Both the position numbers and the translations under genes were made by a program. Positions 10,501 to 21,700 of a stretch of DNA of 64,000 bases are shown piece by piece. Each line of letters opens with the position of its first letter. Within the stretch, counting starts at the first letter, position 1. Below the pieces are notes generated by a model. That model had not been told where the DNA came from. It did not search any database and saw nothing but the letters and a program-made list of their open reading frames with translations. Source of the DNA: Phanerochaete sordida (lineage: Eukaryota; Basidiomycota; Agaricomycetes; Polyporales; Phanerochaetaceae). Location: the NCBI GenBank assembly GCA_019973155.2, contig BPQB01000017.1, forward strand, positions 462,082 to 526,081, given 5' to 3'.

Positions 10501-11415
10501 AGACGCGTTCCAAAGCTTCGCTGTGAAGATGATCAGCCATGATCTAAGTATTAGATGGCATGTGAAGACCTACGGATGACTTTCTGTTGATAATAGACCC
10601 TGGATGAAGACATAAGCTCGACGTCGAGAGATGCAGTGCATGCAGACACGAACTCGCAAAAGTTACCGAAGTCCTTGATGACTTCGCACACCTCTCCCAG
10701 CTTGCCCACTAGGGTCTGTTGTAGCCGCTCGCCGTCACGAAAGATGTCGTCGATCTCGCCCAGAAGCGAGAGCGTCGAGGTCTATGGAAATATAGCATCG
10801 GAGGACGAAAGGCGAAGGTCAACGCACCATAGTGTAGTACACCAGAGCGATTTGCTTATCATTCTCGCGCCGCTTGAGCTCCATATCGATGACAGCCTAG
10901 GGTTCATGTCAGAGACACATGCCAGGTAGAGAGAGTGGAAATGGATACCTTTGCCACACCGACCACGAACTGCATAGCCATAAGCGCCGTGTCAATCGTA
11001 CGCAGACCGCATCTGTACGCACCTTGAACGCTGGATGTATGTCTGCGAAGGCATCGACAACGCCGATTACTTCCCGTACTGGCGCGAGGATGTCACTCGC
11101 GAACTTTGTGTCCTTCAAAGGATCTGCGACTGAAGAAACAAGTTCAATCGGCGAAGTCAAATATGAACCGCATCCATTTACCCTCGCTGGCCTTGGAGAT
11201 GACACTCCGCGCCTTGTCTAGTTTTCCCTGCAAAGCCTTGGCCTGGTCCACTGCCGGCCGTCGTGGTGAGAGCGTGTCGCAGGTGCAAGATGATTTACAA
11301 GCTCACGTAGGCGGGCTCTTTTGGTCTGCTGATCTTCGGCAATCTTCACGCCAGTAGCCTGTAAGGCGGGCATATCTACCATTTGCCCGACGCGAGGTTG
11401 GGTGGAGCGGAACAT
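7563..11415 (-). CDS. EF-hand protein with STAND-like helical N-terminus and acidic/lysine tail
   Basis: This is a multi-exon gene with many introns near 50 nt. The first exons are 11415-11307, 11250-11182, 11129-11023, 10969-10949, 10896-10828 and one starting at 10781. The N-terminal half is helical and contains DMELKRRENDKQIALVYYTM and VIKDFGNFCEVYY, blocks typical of a large Agaricomycete family with one EF-hand. A middle exon reads LERGPHEFIEDEDIKVIW. The canonical 12-residue calcium loop DEDCSGFLSVHE is encoded at 9518-9483 and is followed by NDFLKSRPDA. A later helical part reads LLERHIQVVRLAKKEI and SYCGGLFEAWYN. The protein ends in a very acidic stretch, a coiled coil (KTVEEKLENLEEKLEGVDEK) and a poly-Lys/poly-Asp-Glu tail before the stop at 7565-7563. 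One junction near 9260-9290 and a possible GC-AG intron near 10270 are not fully resolved. Its role is unknown; the N-terminus resembles fungal NLR signalling regions. Confidence 0.75.
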
Positions 11416-11487
11416 TGCTGACGCTTGCTAGAATGCAGAATGCGGAGATGAGAGAACGGTGGGTCGATGTCGCTATGGCAGGGAGCA

Positions 11488-11493
11488 TTTATA
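11488..11493 (-). promoter_or_regulatory. TATA box of the EF-hand gene
   Basis: TATAAA reads on the minus strand about 73 bp before the chosen ATG at 11415. This spacing supports that start codon. Confidence 0.5.
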
Positions 11494-12437
11494 TCGACTG
11501 TCGTCCGCAGAATGCATCGCCTTATTGGCGACTGCAACTCATACGTGTAACCTCGGCTCACCGAAACATCGTGCACGTCATCCGATTTCCAGCTAGGGTC
11601 CTGTCGTGTCTTCTGTGCTCAGCAAGAGTTCGTTTGTGTGCAAGCTTCACGCGTCTCGAAACCACAATAAGTCCAGGAGATCGGTCAAGAACCATGTATG
11701 GCACCGTACCTGTACATGACAGCCGTTTAGTCATCGATGAAACCTTGTTCGCGGAGAAACAGGCGTACGTGTATTTGGATTCCGTCAAGAATGCACCGAA
11801 CTCGCCGAGCAGCATCGCGATCTTCTAAGCTATCGGATGAGAGCTCACTCATGTGCAGGTACAGCGAGGCTTACTGGAGCCGCTGGCCGTTCATGGGTTG
11901 ATCCAAGCTGTCGATGCGCTGCCAGTGTGCTTTATCTAAGCCAAAGTGAGCGGGAGACTTTTGAGCAGATGCACAGACACAGACCTGGCGTCCGTTGAGC
12001 AAGTGTTTTGCAAGGTGGTCGGAATCGTTCTCCCTGCGGGCAGCGTCCGGAACTCCGGCTCAAGGACGGGTCGCTCAGCAGGACAATCGTTCCGCTGTGA
12101 GGACATACGCCGAACATGTATGGAAGGTATCGACAATCTGAAAGATGAATATCATTGAACCTGTACCTTGCAATTGAGAGTCCACATTGTGAAAGAAACC
12201 TTTGGCTACGAAACTTTTGGGTTCGGATTGACTGGTGGTATCTCCCGCTGGGCGGGTGTGCTGTGCTGGCAGACCTCCCTCCCCTCACCACTAGGTCCCG
12301 CGACTACTTACTGGATTCGGCACGTTGCAAGAGCAGGAATACAATCACAGAGCACATCGAAAGCTAAGCTAAAACGGCTGACACAGCAATTAATTATGAC
12401 GCTCGACGCGAAAGGGGAGGGGAAGAGACGGGGGCCT
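11494..12437. other. Intergenic, no gene seen
   Basis: It lies between the EF-hand gene promoter and the 3' end of the xylulokinase gene. Short frames on both strands (plus 11694-11828, minus 11932-12291) look protein-like in places but match nothing I know, and no splicing joins them. Confidence 0.45.
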
Positions 12438-15305
12438 CTAGACGATGGACTTGACGAGTAGGCCCTCGAGCCGACAGTACTCGGGCACGATCGCCGCGTA
12501 CGACATGAACGCGTCGACGTCGGGCTCCGCGACCTTCGCGAGACCGAGCTGCAGCTCGGGCTCCGTCGTCTGCAGCGCCGTGACGGGAACGAGCGCCGTC
12601 GTCGTGGCGGGCTGCGCGTCGCTGGCACCGGCGGGGTTCGGGCTGCCGGCAGAGCCGAGCTCGGGCGTCGTGAACGCGGTCGAGGGCGCGTCGAGCGTCG
12701 AGCCGCTCATGGTGGTGCCGGCCGTCGAGCCGGTGAACGTGCGGAGGCGGCCCGCGCTGTCGAGGACGTCGCCGAAGCCGGCACCGAGCCCGTAGAGCGC
12801 GCTCGCGCCGTTCTGCGCGCCGAGGCGCTCGATCTCCTCCACCTCTTCTTCGTCGACCTCCACGAGCACGTTCGCGCCGAGGCCCGAGCGCCCGCCGTGG
12901 CCGTACGGGGTGCTCGTGCCGCTCCCCGGCTTGCTGCCAGCCACCGGCGCATTGACGTTTGTGCGTAGCGGCAGGCCACCCGTCGCGGTCCACCGTTTGC
13001 TCAGCAACCTCCGGATTTCTTCCTCGAACCCACCGCGGCCTGTTCCCGCAGGCGTCCCTCGTTCCTTGCCCCAGACCCATCGCGCAATGTACGCACCACC
13101 GAGGGCTGCCCGCGCGGGGAAGCCGGGTGCAGGGGCATTACGATGTGGCACGATCTGCGCGGCGTCAATTTGTGTCGTCGGGACAAGCACCGGTGCGTTG
13201 AGGATGTCGCCGACGAGGTTGGCTATTGAAGGGAAGTTCGTAGCGGCGCCGGTAGCGAGGATGCGAGATGGAAGGGGGTTGTAATCGTAGGGGTCGAATG
13301 GAAGACCCATGTTATTAGCGGTATTAGCGGGACGCTTCTGTTGTTGTGCGATGGGACTAGGGGTAGTGTTATTACGGCTACGTCCAGTGTTGGGACCGAG
13401 GACCCCCGAGGCGATCATCCGGGACCAGCGAACACGGAACGAGAGAACCTGGCTCTCGAGCAGACATCGGGGGTTGGCGCGCAAGTCACGGAATTCGTTG
13501 ACTTTGATGCCCGTCTCAAATCGGAAGATGCCCTTTACGTTAGTGAGTGGGTAGCTGTCGCCCTGCAACAGCCAGAAGCTGAATAGCTTGTCGTCCAAGC
13601 TGGCACGTAGTCAGCGAGCTGCATATATGCGACCAACAGGGATCAAACACACCCAATCGAGCCGCCTGGGGGTACGATGGCTACGAGACGATCAAACGCG
13701 CTCCAGCTCTTAGTGTACATATCCCGCACCAAAGCGCGAGGCACATCCGCGTTTCTGCCCTGGGTTCAGTGAAGATGCTAGACAAACAAATCAGTCAGGC
13801 GTACCGGCTGGTGAGCATTGCAACGTATCGTCGCTTTTCGCTCGCGTCTTGGGCAGGATGGGGGAACAAACTATACAGTCGGGAAGGGAGGTAGTTCGGG
13901 GCAGGGGTCATAAGGAGGTCCATGGGACCGAAAGAAAGGACGGCGTCGGACGCGGAAGGGGACAGCGACAAATAGGTAGAGAGGTAGTCGGAGGTGAAGG
14001 GAGTTACAATCGTTTCTGTAACTCGCATTCAGCCAATCAACGCATCCGAAAGGACGTCAGAACGTACCAAGGTCGAAGCCATAGCGCTCGGCGAGGTATC
14101 TTGACACGTTGCCAATGCGCCTCCGGCCACCCGATGTGTCGACGTCACCCAGCCACCCCCATATTCTCCGCCCCTCGTCCCGGTTCCCACCAACGATCTC
14201 CATCACGCCCTCGTCCCAGTGACTTGGCTGCCCCGGTGTTGTTGAATGGACCCAGAGACCCGTCGAACTGGCCTCCGCCTCGCCCATACCGACAAACGTG
14301 CCGGTGAGCAAGCTCGCTAGGAACGAACTCGCTATCTGGACACGGCCAGTGCTTCTCCAGATATCTGGCCACGCTTCCCGAACCTTGAGCAGCTGTGCGG
14401 CGATAAGACTGGACTGGGCGCAGGTTCCCACCCGCGCGGCCATCAGCTCCGCGCCTCCCAAGGCCGCCTCCAAAGCGAGCGCGTGCGTATGTGCTGACAT
14501 GTCTTGTGCTACTGCGGAGTTTGGCATCGAGAAGGCAGTCGTAAGTTGCTGGTGTAGGGATAGGCGAGGGTCTAGTGACTGCAATGGGGGCACCGGGGTC
14601 GTCTTCCACCACACTAGCGCTTGCTGTAGTTGCCACATTAACGGGCTTGAAGGACATGCTTTGATAGTGTGACGCACCTGAGCTGCCCCTCCAACTGCTT
14701 TTATACGCGGCAAATCATGATTCTTCCCCAACTTCTCCATGAGCAAATCTACCAAGTTCATGTCAGCACGCAAGCCTGGGACCATCCGCTCGCGAACACG
14801 TCCTGATATATTCATGCGAAATGCTCTTCCGCCGCGCACGTGAAAGCGTAGGCAGCGAGGAGACGAGGTGGCGTGGGAAGTTTCAGCAGTCTATGAGCCA
14901 GGGGCGCCGATTGTCGCGAAAATCCCGAACGGCAACCGGGCTCTAAGCAGGAAACAGGCGTGCCTGCGCGAAGAAAAAAATGCTTCCGCGAAACGCGACT
15001 CACCAAAAGCCCGGACCCACATCTCGACAGGCGTCGTGTACGCCTCGCCTGGAGTCGTGAAGATGCCGCCCTGCGTCCTGGATGTGCGGCACGAGGTCGC
15101 GAGAGGTCCCTGAGCATGCTGCGCACAGCGCCTCGCGCGCGCCGCGTGACGAGGGGAGCACTCACTGGTATTCGGCCAGCTCCGTGTCAAAGTCGACCGC
15201 CTCCACGCCCACCAACTCGAGGTTCTCATCCACGATAGACGCGCGCAGCTGGTCTGTCGCCAGCTCGAGGCCGAGGAAGAGGGACGAGCCGGGTTTCGGA
15301 GGCAT
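12438..15305 (-). CDS. D-xylulose kinase (FGGY family)
   Basis: It phosphorylates D-xylulose to xylulose 5-phosphate with ATP in the cytosol, feeding pentose sugars into the pentose phosphate pathway. Seven exons (15305-15166, 15077-15004, 14748-14678, 14623-14068, 14015-13805, 13754-13653, 13599-12438) join in exact frame to 771 aa. Family signatures are FLGLELATDQLRASIVDENL at the N-terminus, GGIFTTPGEAYTTPVEMWV, the kinase core with MSAHTHALALEAALGGAEL, TPFTSDYLSTYLSL, and the C-terminal FGGY blocks VNEFRDLRANPRCLLESQ, VPTTQIDAAQIVPHRNAPAP and RAALGGAYIARWVWGKERG. Fungal enzymes are often near 570-620 aa. This one has a Ser/Thr/Asn/Pro-rich linker inside the C-terminal domain and a tail of about 200 aa rich in Gly, Ser and Thr with an acidic block (DEEEVEEIE). 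The enzyme fits a plant-biomass degrader. Confidence 0.93.
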
Positions 15306-17091
15306 GGTGTAGGTGGTTGTTCAAAGCGAGAGAGACCGAAAACGAGTCAGAAGCAGAGGAAAGGACAGAAGGATTGTCGTCGGAGGTCGTCGTTGTCGTC
15401 GTCGGTGTTCGTGGTTGGGAATGAAGGTGGATATAGTTCGCCGTCGTTCAGGTCTTCTCAGGGTCGTCCAGGCCATCACCTCACGAATCAGCCATAATTG
15501 TTTGTTCCTTGTTTGGCCGCTTATTTTCGCCTTGATGCATTCCTCCCACGGTCATCAAAGTGCTTACCCATGTAAGTAGCGAGCGTTACCCTTTAATTAA
15601 GTACGCTTTCCGACGTTTACCCCGGGTCGCAACTCTGTCAATTGCCACCACCATGCGCGTGTGGGGTACCATTGCCCTATTGTCGTTATCCCAGCCTCGA
15701 GGCAAAGCTATATCATTGCTCTGGGCGCAGCATGCCTTATCCTAGAGACTACCCAGGGTCCTCCGGCCTCGACTGCACGAGGAACGACCTCCATTTCTAT
15801 CAAACAAAAAGCATCCGCGATCCTCGTCCCGAGTGCTCGATGCTCTGATCTCCCAGTGTCGTCAGGCGGTTGTTGTCTCGACCACGAGCGGTGTCGGGGC
15901 CTCATGAGGCGATTTCGAGCGCAGCGAATCACCAGCTCCGGCTGAATCACGGATCCAGGTGCGTACTTGCTGCCCCAAATCTCAGTCGCCGAGCAAAATG
16001 AAGGGTAACGTGCAGGCATGGTCTGGGCCGCGACATCCGCCCTCGGTGTGGCCGCGACGTGCCGTCGTCCCCGTGTTTCCTCTCCTGAAACCCGGTCATG
16101 CGCATTGGAGCGGACCACTTGGAATGATGACGCGCCGACGAGAACAAAGCAGCGCACGCTTTGGGATGCGAGCTTGGTCTCAGTGACCCTGGACGGCGCG
16201 TCGATGTGGTCATTGCGTCAGATATGGACGCGTCAGGACGCGCCTCGTGGTCCAGATGGACAGTCCAAGCGAATACAGACGTAGTCCACGCCTCTCCTTA
16301 CGCAACATCGCCGCTGGCCGAGGACAGCCCTCGTGATTTCTGTCGCAGTCTTGCCAGCGACATGCGGAGATCAGGTCTGGTATGTCTGCATTTGATCTTG
16401 TTACGTGAATGCTCATGCTGTTCAGAAGCAAGTACTGTCGGCGCGGCGACCGCAACATGCATCTCGCGCAGTATCTGGATGTCGGCGACATGGTTGTCGC
16501 GTCCGTGACACGTAAGTAGTGTCGCTGCATGAAATTCCCGATGGCTGTCACGAGGCCGTGTAGACGAACGTGCACACAGTTCCACCACTTGCTCAACTCG
16601 GGAAACTCAAGCCGTCCTGCCTTTACCGATTACCGCCAATGTGCCTCTGCGTTCATTTCTCCGGGAAAAGTGTCTGCTTCTGGGTCATCGAGTGAGCGCA
16701 GGCTACCCTAGGAAGCTTGCTACGCGGTGCTCATCCCCATCCTGCGAGTCAGATTCCACGCAGAAACTGTGTACATGAAGCCATTCGAGCTATAGACACG
16801 TATCCGCGTCAACCACGGTCGTTAGCCGCATTCCATGGCCCCGCGATTCCAATGCCAGTGGGCCGTGGCAGGGTTGCGCGAGCGGAAGCGCGGTCACGTG
16901 TCGGTTCGATCGTCCGCTTGCGGACGGCCGCGACTGGGGAGGAGAACTAGAGGAGATGACGTGGATGGCAGCAGATGGACTTGTGACGCCAACGGTCTGT
17001 TGGACGAGACGAGACGAGCATGCACGCTTGGACTCGAACCGCGACGACCCCACGATTCAGAGCCTACCGCAGAATTTCTACTACACCAGCC
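15306..17091. other. Long intergenic region, no supported gene
   Basis: It lies between the divergently transcribed xylulokinase and Hva1-TUDOR genes and presumably holds both promoters. Frames are under about 150 codons, overlap on both strands and show no domain. A plus-strand frame at 15652 begins like a signal peptide but closes after about 30 codons. A GGTTCGAGTCC block on the minus strand near 17030 resembles a tRNA T-arm but the arms do not pair. Confidence 0.45.
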
Positions 17092-17484
17092 ATGGCAGAC
17101 AACCTGAAGGAAGGGCAAGATGTTTCGTACGTCGTGAGTGTCTAGAAGCTCAAGTTCGTGTCTAACTTGTCCGAAACAGCTGGAAATGGGGAGGAGGCGA
17201 TGGCCACGGCAAAGTCGCCGAGATTGTTGAAGAAGGCACCGCGGAGGTAACCTCGAATAAGGTTAGTCGTAGCCTGCCTACTTGATGTTACACGGTTTTG
17301 ATGGGTTACAGGGCAACACTGTGACCCGCAAGGCCAGGGGTCATGACGATCCTGCCGTCGTCATCGAGCGCAGCGGCGTAAGTGTCGAAACATGAATGTC
17401 GCTTGATGTTCGCTGACCATCATACAGAATAACGTGGTGAAACTCGCCCACGAGTTGAACGAGGTTCGCGAGGCCAAAGAATAA
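17092..17484 (+). CDS. Hva1-TUDOR (hypervirulence-associated TUDOR) domain small protein
   Basis: This is a 79-aa protein assembled from four short exons: 17092-17126, 17180-17261, 17312-17377 and 17428-17484, all with clean GT-AG introns of 50-53 nt. It starts MADNLKEGQDVSWKWGGGDG, followed by GKVAEIVEEGTAEV, GNTVTRKARGHDDPAVVIER and NNVVKLAHELNEV. The order GxxVxWxWGxG, GxVxE, GNxVTRKAxxxDPAVxIxR and VVKLxxEL is the signature of the Hva1-TUDOR family (formerly a DUF2945-type family), small proteins found in fungi and bacteria. The biochemical role is not established. The gene ends only 36 bp from the stop of the convergent GNAT gene. The total length of 240 nt is an exact frame. Confidence 0.88.
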
Positions 17485-17520
17485 ACATGTATACAAGCCC
17501 AGACTTTTCCTGCAATCGTA

Positions 17521-18309
17521 TCATGCCGTTCGGTCCACCTGTTTCTGCACGATCTCCCTGACCCCATCTTCCCAGTCGTCCCAACATGTCGATAGCATCA
17601 GCGTATGTCGCCCGTATCTTTCCGGCCACTTGTCCCCCTCGCGCGGCTTCTCCCCATCACTGCTGAGCTCCTTGGGCAGCACCCACAGCCACCGTATCCA
17701 CGCCTCGCGCTTGAAGCCCATGCGCTCTGCCAGGCGCGCGCTCGGCAGGTTCTTCGTGTGCGCGCACCATTGCACGCGGCGGAGCCCGAGGCCGGGCGGG
17801 CTCGCGGTCGGGAGCTCGAGGCAGTAGCGCATGAGGATGCCGACCGCGTTGCTCGCGACGTGCGAGCGCTGGAAGCCGGGAAGCACCGCAATGTACGCGA
17901 TCTCGGCGCACAGGTTCGCCGCGCTCGCGTTGAAGAGGCCGAACGCGCCCGCGAGGCTCCCGCCCCAGTGCGGGCGCGCGGCGTCGGGGCGCGTCTTATC
18001 GAGGACTGCGAAGTAGACGTGTGCGGGGTTCTGGCGCACGCCGTGCTCGAGCCAAGTGAGGAAGCCGCGCAGGTCGCGCCACACGAGCGGGTAGTACCGC
18101 CAGAGCTGCGCGTCGGCGGACCCCGCGGTAAAGTACGCCTCGCCGTGCTCGCGTGGGATAAAGGGCACGAGCTTGACGCGGTCATTCTCGAGGCTCGCGG
18201 GCAGGATGGGGAAGACGAAGTTGACGTCGTACGGCTCGGGGCCGAAGAGCTCGGCGTCGGCGAGTGCGGCTGGCGCGGGCGGAGGCGTGTAGGTGTTCAC
18301 GAAGGACAT
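17521..18309 (-). CDS. GNAT family N-acetyltransferase, paralogue 1
   Basis: A single-exon 262-aa protein. GNAT enzymes transfer an acetyl group from acetyl-CoA to an amine. The N-terminus has GPEPYDVNFVFPI and LENDRVKLVPFIPREHG. The central fold has GGSLAGAFGLFN and AEIAYIAVLPGFQRSHVAS, the acetyl-CoA motif A region. Later LGLRRVQWCAHTKNLPSARL and AERMGFKREA correspond to the last strand/helix of the GNAT domain, typical of the RimJ/RimL-like branch. A C-terminal extension reads WPERYGRHTLMLSTCWDDWE. Two close paralogues of identical length lie at 34668-35456 and 35818-36606. The substrate cannot be predicted; related fungal proteins are annotated only by domain. A TATA-like element lies about 40 bp upstream of the ATG. 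Confidence 0.88.
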   Translation of the reverse strand: MSFVNTYTPPPAPAALADAELFGPEPYDVNFVFPILPASLENDRVKLVPFIPREHGEAYFTAGSADAQLWRYYPLVWRDLRGFLTWLEHGVRQNPAHVYFAVLDKTRPDAARPHWGGSLAGAFGLFNASAANLCAEIAYIAVLPGFQRSHVASNAVGILMRYCLELPTASPPGLGLRRVQWCAHTKNLPSARLAERMGFKREAWIRWLWVLPKELSSDGEKPREGDKWPERYGRHTLMLSTCWDDWEDGVREIVQKQVDRTA

Positions 18310-18345
18310 CGTTCTGCTGGCGTTTCTGTGTCCGTCCAGCTGCTG

Positions 18346-18351
18346 GTTATA
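18346..18351 (-). promoter_or_regulatory. TATA-like element of GNAT paralogue 1
   Basis: TATAAC reads on the minus strand about 37-42 bp before the ATG at 18309. All three GNAT paralogues have a TATA-like element at similar spacing. Confidence 0.45.
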
Positions 18352-18798
18352 TCGCTCGATGGCCGAGTCATGACCAATTGATCGGATTGGCGCGATCCTC
18401 GTCAGCAGGCACCCGAGCGGAAGACGGGAGCCCGCCCCTGACAGCGCCAGGGCGCCGTACGTCCTCGGCGTAACGCATTGACTCTATGTGTGGATCGAGA
18501 CGCGGATGACGCTGCTAGTAACTTCGTCTACGGACTTCAGTTCGTAACCATTGTATTACCTATGCGCATGCAGGCGCATCTGGTGACTCCGTACGCAGTC
18601 CGGACTCCTTCGTCTCGAGGACAAGCACGGTATAATCATTAATATAGTCCGGACAGCACTGATTTGCTTCCATCTTGCCAGTCACGCTTGCACACCATGT
18701 CGTAGGGAGTCGATAGAAGACTGAAGGTAACCCGCTCCCCTGCCGAAGCTTGGGCCTGGCCATGCCGTCACCGCACATACCGTGGTCAAGCCACGGTA
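18352..18798. other. Intergenic, no gene seen
   Basis: It lies between the 5' end of GNAT paralogue 1 and the 3' end of the NACHT gene. The minus-strand frame 18560-18778 shows no family features and follows the NACHT stop, so it is probably 3' UTR. Confidence 0.45.
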
Positions 18799-21700
18799 CT
18801 AACCCTGCCAGAGGAAAGGTTCGACTGCAGGCACAATATTAGCAACGCATGTTGGTCGTCACAACTTGAAATGTACTCACGAACACAGTCCACATCCGGG
18901 TCAAACTGCTCCAAGGCGACATTCAGCTGGCCCGCGCCACGGCCGCCCTTCCGCTTCAGGCCATCTCCCGCAGAGATCCACTCGCCGAGGTCGTCGGGCT
19001 GGAGGAGGCACCCCACGGGCGCCGCGAGGTCCATCGCGTGCGTCATGGCGCGCTTCTCGCTGATGGCGAGCCCGCCGACGATGACTTGCGCGCAGGCGCG
19101 GTCGCGCGCGGGGAAGAAGAAGACGTCGCGATGTTCCGCGCTCGCGGGCAGGAGGATCGTCTCGCGCTGGCACTGTGGGTCGGCATTGACACTGGGCTCG
19201 GTGCCCTTCGGTGGGCTGAAGAGCGGGATGCGGTGGACCAGGAGCGTCATTCCGCTCCAGGATGCGTATAGATGTGTGTCGTCCCATGTGAGCGTGCAGG
19301 GGAGTTTGGGAGAAAGCTGTGCGCGCTCGAAGACGCCGAGATCCACCTGTGCGGTGTATATTCTGGTGGGTGGGCTGCGGGTAGGCTTGCTGGAGCAGAG
19401 TCGGTAAGTGTGTACGAGCAGTGTGAGGTGAGCAGTTTTTGCTTCTTCCTCGGCACCGCTGGTCCGGGTCTCGAAGATGGCGATGTGAAGATGACGCCCA
19501 GATTTCGCGAAGTGGCACTTGATACTACTGTTAGAAGCTGGAAAAGGCGGTGAGCACAGGGCAATAAAGACAAGACTTTAGCGTACCTGTGTCAGACGAC
19601 TCGCCGATCTCGCGCACGAAGTACGTGTTGTCTTCATAATCAGCAAAGAGTAGCTCACGCCCACTGAGCGGCCAGACGACCAAAGGCTCAGTTGGATGAA
19701 GCGCGGGCGCGGAGTCTACCAGACAGTCCGAAGTTTTTCTGCGGAAGCGGAAGAGACGTCCCTCGTCAGTGAAGACCTGCATATACGCTTGCTGGACTGG
19801 AGGGTCTGGCGGAGCGTTAGGATCGCGAGCGTTGCGACTCCGACGGCGAGTTGTGTCCTGGTCTCCATACGCTTGTACCTGGCCAAAGGCGAATGTGGAG
19901 GGGTCCACGCCGTCGTCGCTGTCCGCGTAGACAGAGTCCCCGTCATCTTCCTCCTGGGCAGCCTCCTCTTCGGCGTCCTCCTCATCAGAGGAGTCTTGTT
20001 CTTCCTCCTGCTCGTCTGATGAGCAAGACGAATCTGAGTCCGAGTCATCGCCGGCGTCCTCATCTTCGTCTGCAGAAGAACAAGAGCTTGAAGTCTCGTA
20101 CCCCTGATCTGTGCTGACGCTCGACGAATCCGAGTCTGCTTCATCGTCGCTGTCGGCCCATTCGCTGTCGCTATCCTCGTCGCCGCACAGCGTCGCTTCC
20201 TGCGAAGGAGCAGCACTTGAAGGTTTGGCTACAGGCACCCGCGGGAACCTTCGGCTGGTCACGGCAACGACGCCATCGTACGCAGCGACCTCCTCGATGT
20301 AGTCTTCATCTTCGGCATCGATGCCCTCGAATACTTTGTATTCGCCGTGGCTGTCTGCATAGAAGACTTGTGTTCCGATCCGGAGACACCGGCCATCAGT
20401 ATTGAACGAGGCAATGGGAGCGCCGCCGGCTGCACAGACGATGTAGGCGGTCGAGGTGTTGGGGTCCCCGACAGCGTAGTGCGAGGCATGGCATAGCTCC
20501 AGGGGGATCGTCAAGGTTTGCGAACGTTGCAGGATGGGCAAAAGGTCCGTGCTGTAGCTCCAGGACTCTACCACGAAATTGAGCTGGGAGTCAGCGACCG
20601 ACCTGTGAACACCACGTTTAGTCACTCTGAAGCTTGAGTCATGAAGGATGCACGTACGTGAGCCGTAGTGCCTTGACGCTATCTCGAGTAGCAACGGCAA
20701 TCTGGAAGTCGGATCGCCCGACAGCCTCCTCGTCGGTTATGGGCGCCTCGAAGCGGAAGGAGCGGTAGCGACTCTCCATGCCCGAGAGGAAGTTCCCCGT
20801 GCCGAGAGAGCCCCACCAGCAGCGGTCGACTTCGCCAATGCACTGCCGGAACGGGCACGCGAGGTCGTCGCATCCGACGCACGACAGATACTTCTGCCAG
20901 TCCCACCAGAAGCGGTGGTAGTCTCTGCAGTAATTGTCCTCGATGATCCAGCGGGGCAACGACCGGCGAACCCAGACGCGGCCGTCTTCCCAATTGCGCC
21001 ACTTGTACGGGCTGAACGCCCCGACGATCCAGAGGCTCTGGATTTGGATGCACGTCTGGAAGTTGCGCGAGGTGAGGAAGGCCAGGACGCGCGGTCGGAA
21101 CTGCCCAGCAACCACCGCAAGTGCGCTGGTGGCGGCGCCAAGTGAGGAGAAAGGTAGGTCGGCGCCGTTGGGAGCGACGAGGTCTAGGTGCTTGTCCCAG
21201 TTCTTGGCACTGTAGGTGAGGAATTGGTGCTCAGAGACTGCTTGGCCGTTTGTGTCTACCCAGTCGTCTCCGCTTCGCCTGAGGAGCGCCGAGTATCGCG
21301 CCTGGGTGAGGTAGAGGAGACAAGCATCGGCGATTCGGAGTGGGCACACGCGGAAGCCGGATTGCTTCGGTTTCTCTTCGTCGCCTTCGTCGTTTTCACA
21401 GATGACATCTGCATGACGGCGAAGGAAGTCGAAAAGGGAGGAGTGGAATAGCCGACAGCTGCTGGCCAGGGTTACGAAGTCGCTGTGGGCATACGCCTCG
21501 CTTTCCTTAAACTTCTGGTCCAGGCTCGTATTCGAATCATTTTGTACTTCAATGAAGGGAGAGAACAATTCGAGCAGTGCCGTCAGGAATGGTTTGCGCG
21601 AGTCTTCGAGACTGCCTGCGGGGCTCCGAAGAATGGCAAGGGCCTCCTGGATCTCCACAACCTTCAACGGACGCCGTGCGAACGCCACAAGGGAGAAGAC

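Noticed and set aside
12394..13080. Second minus-strand frame inside the xylulokinase last exon
   Set aside because: Arg-rich shadow of the GC-rich kinase exon; the other frame carries the FGGY motifs.
17010..17095. Minus-strand tRNA-like segment with GGTTCGAGTCC and a CTCTGAA loop-like word
   Set aside because: T-arm pairs fail after two base pairs and no acceptor stem can be formed; the region directly precedes the Hva1-TUDOR start.
18560..18778. Minus-strand 72-codon frame just past the NACHT stop
   Set aside because: The NACHT reading frame closes properly at 18801-18799 after a clean splice; no acceptor links this frame to it.
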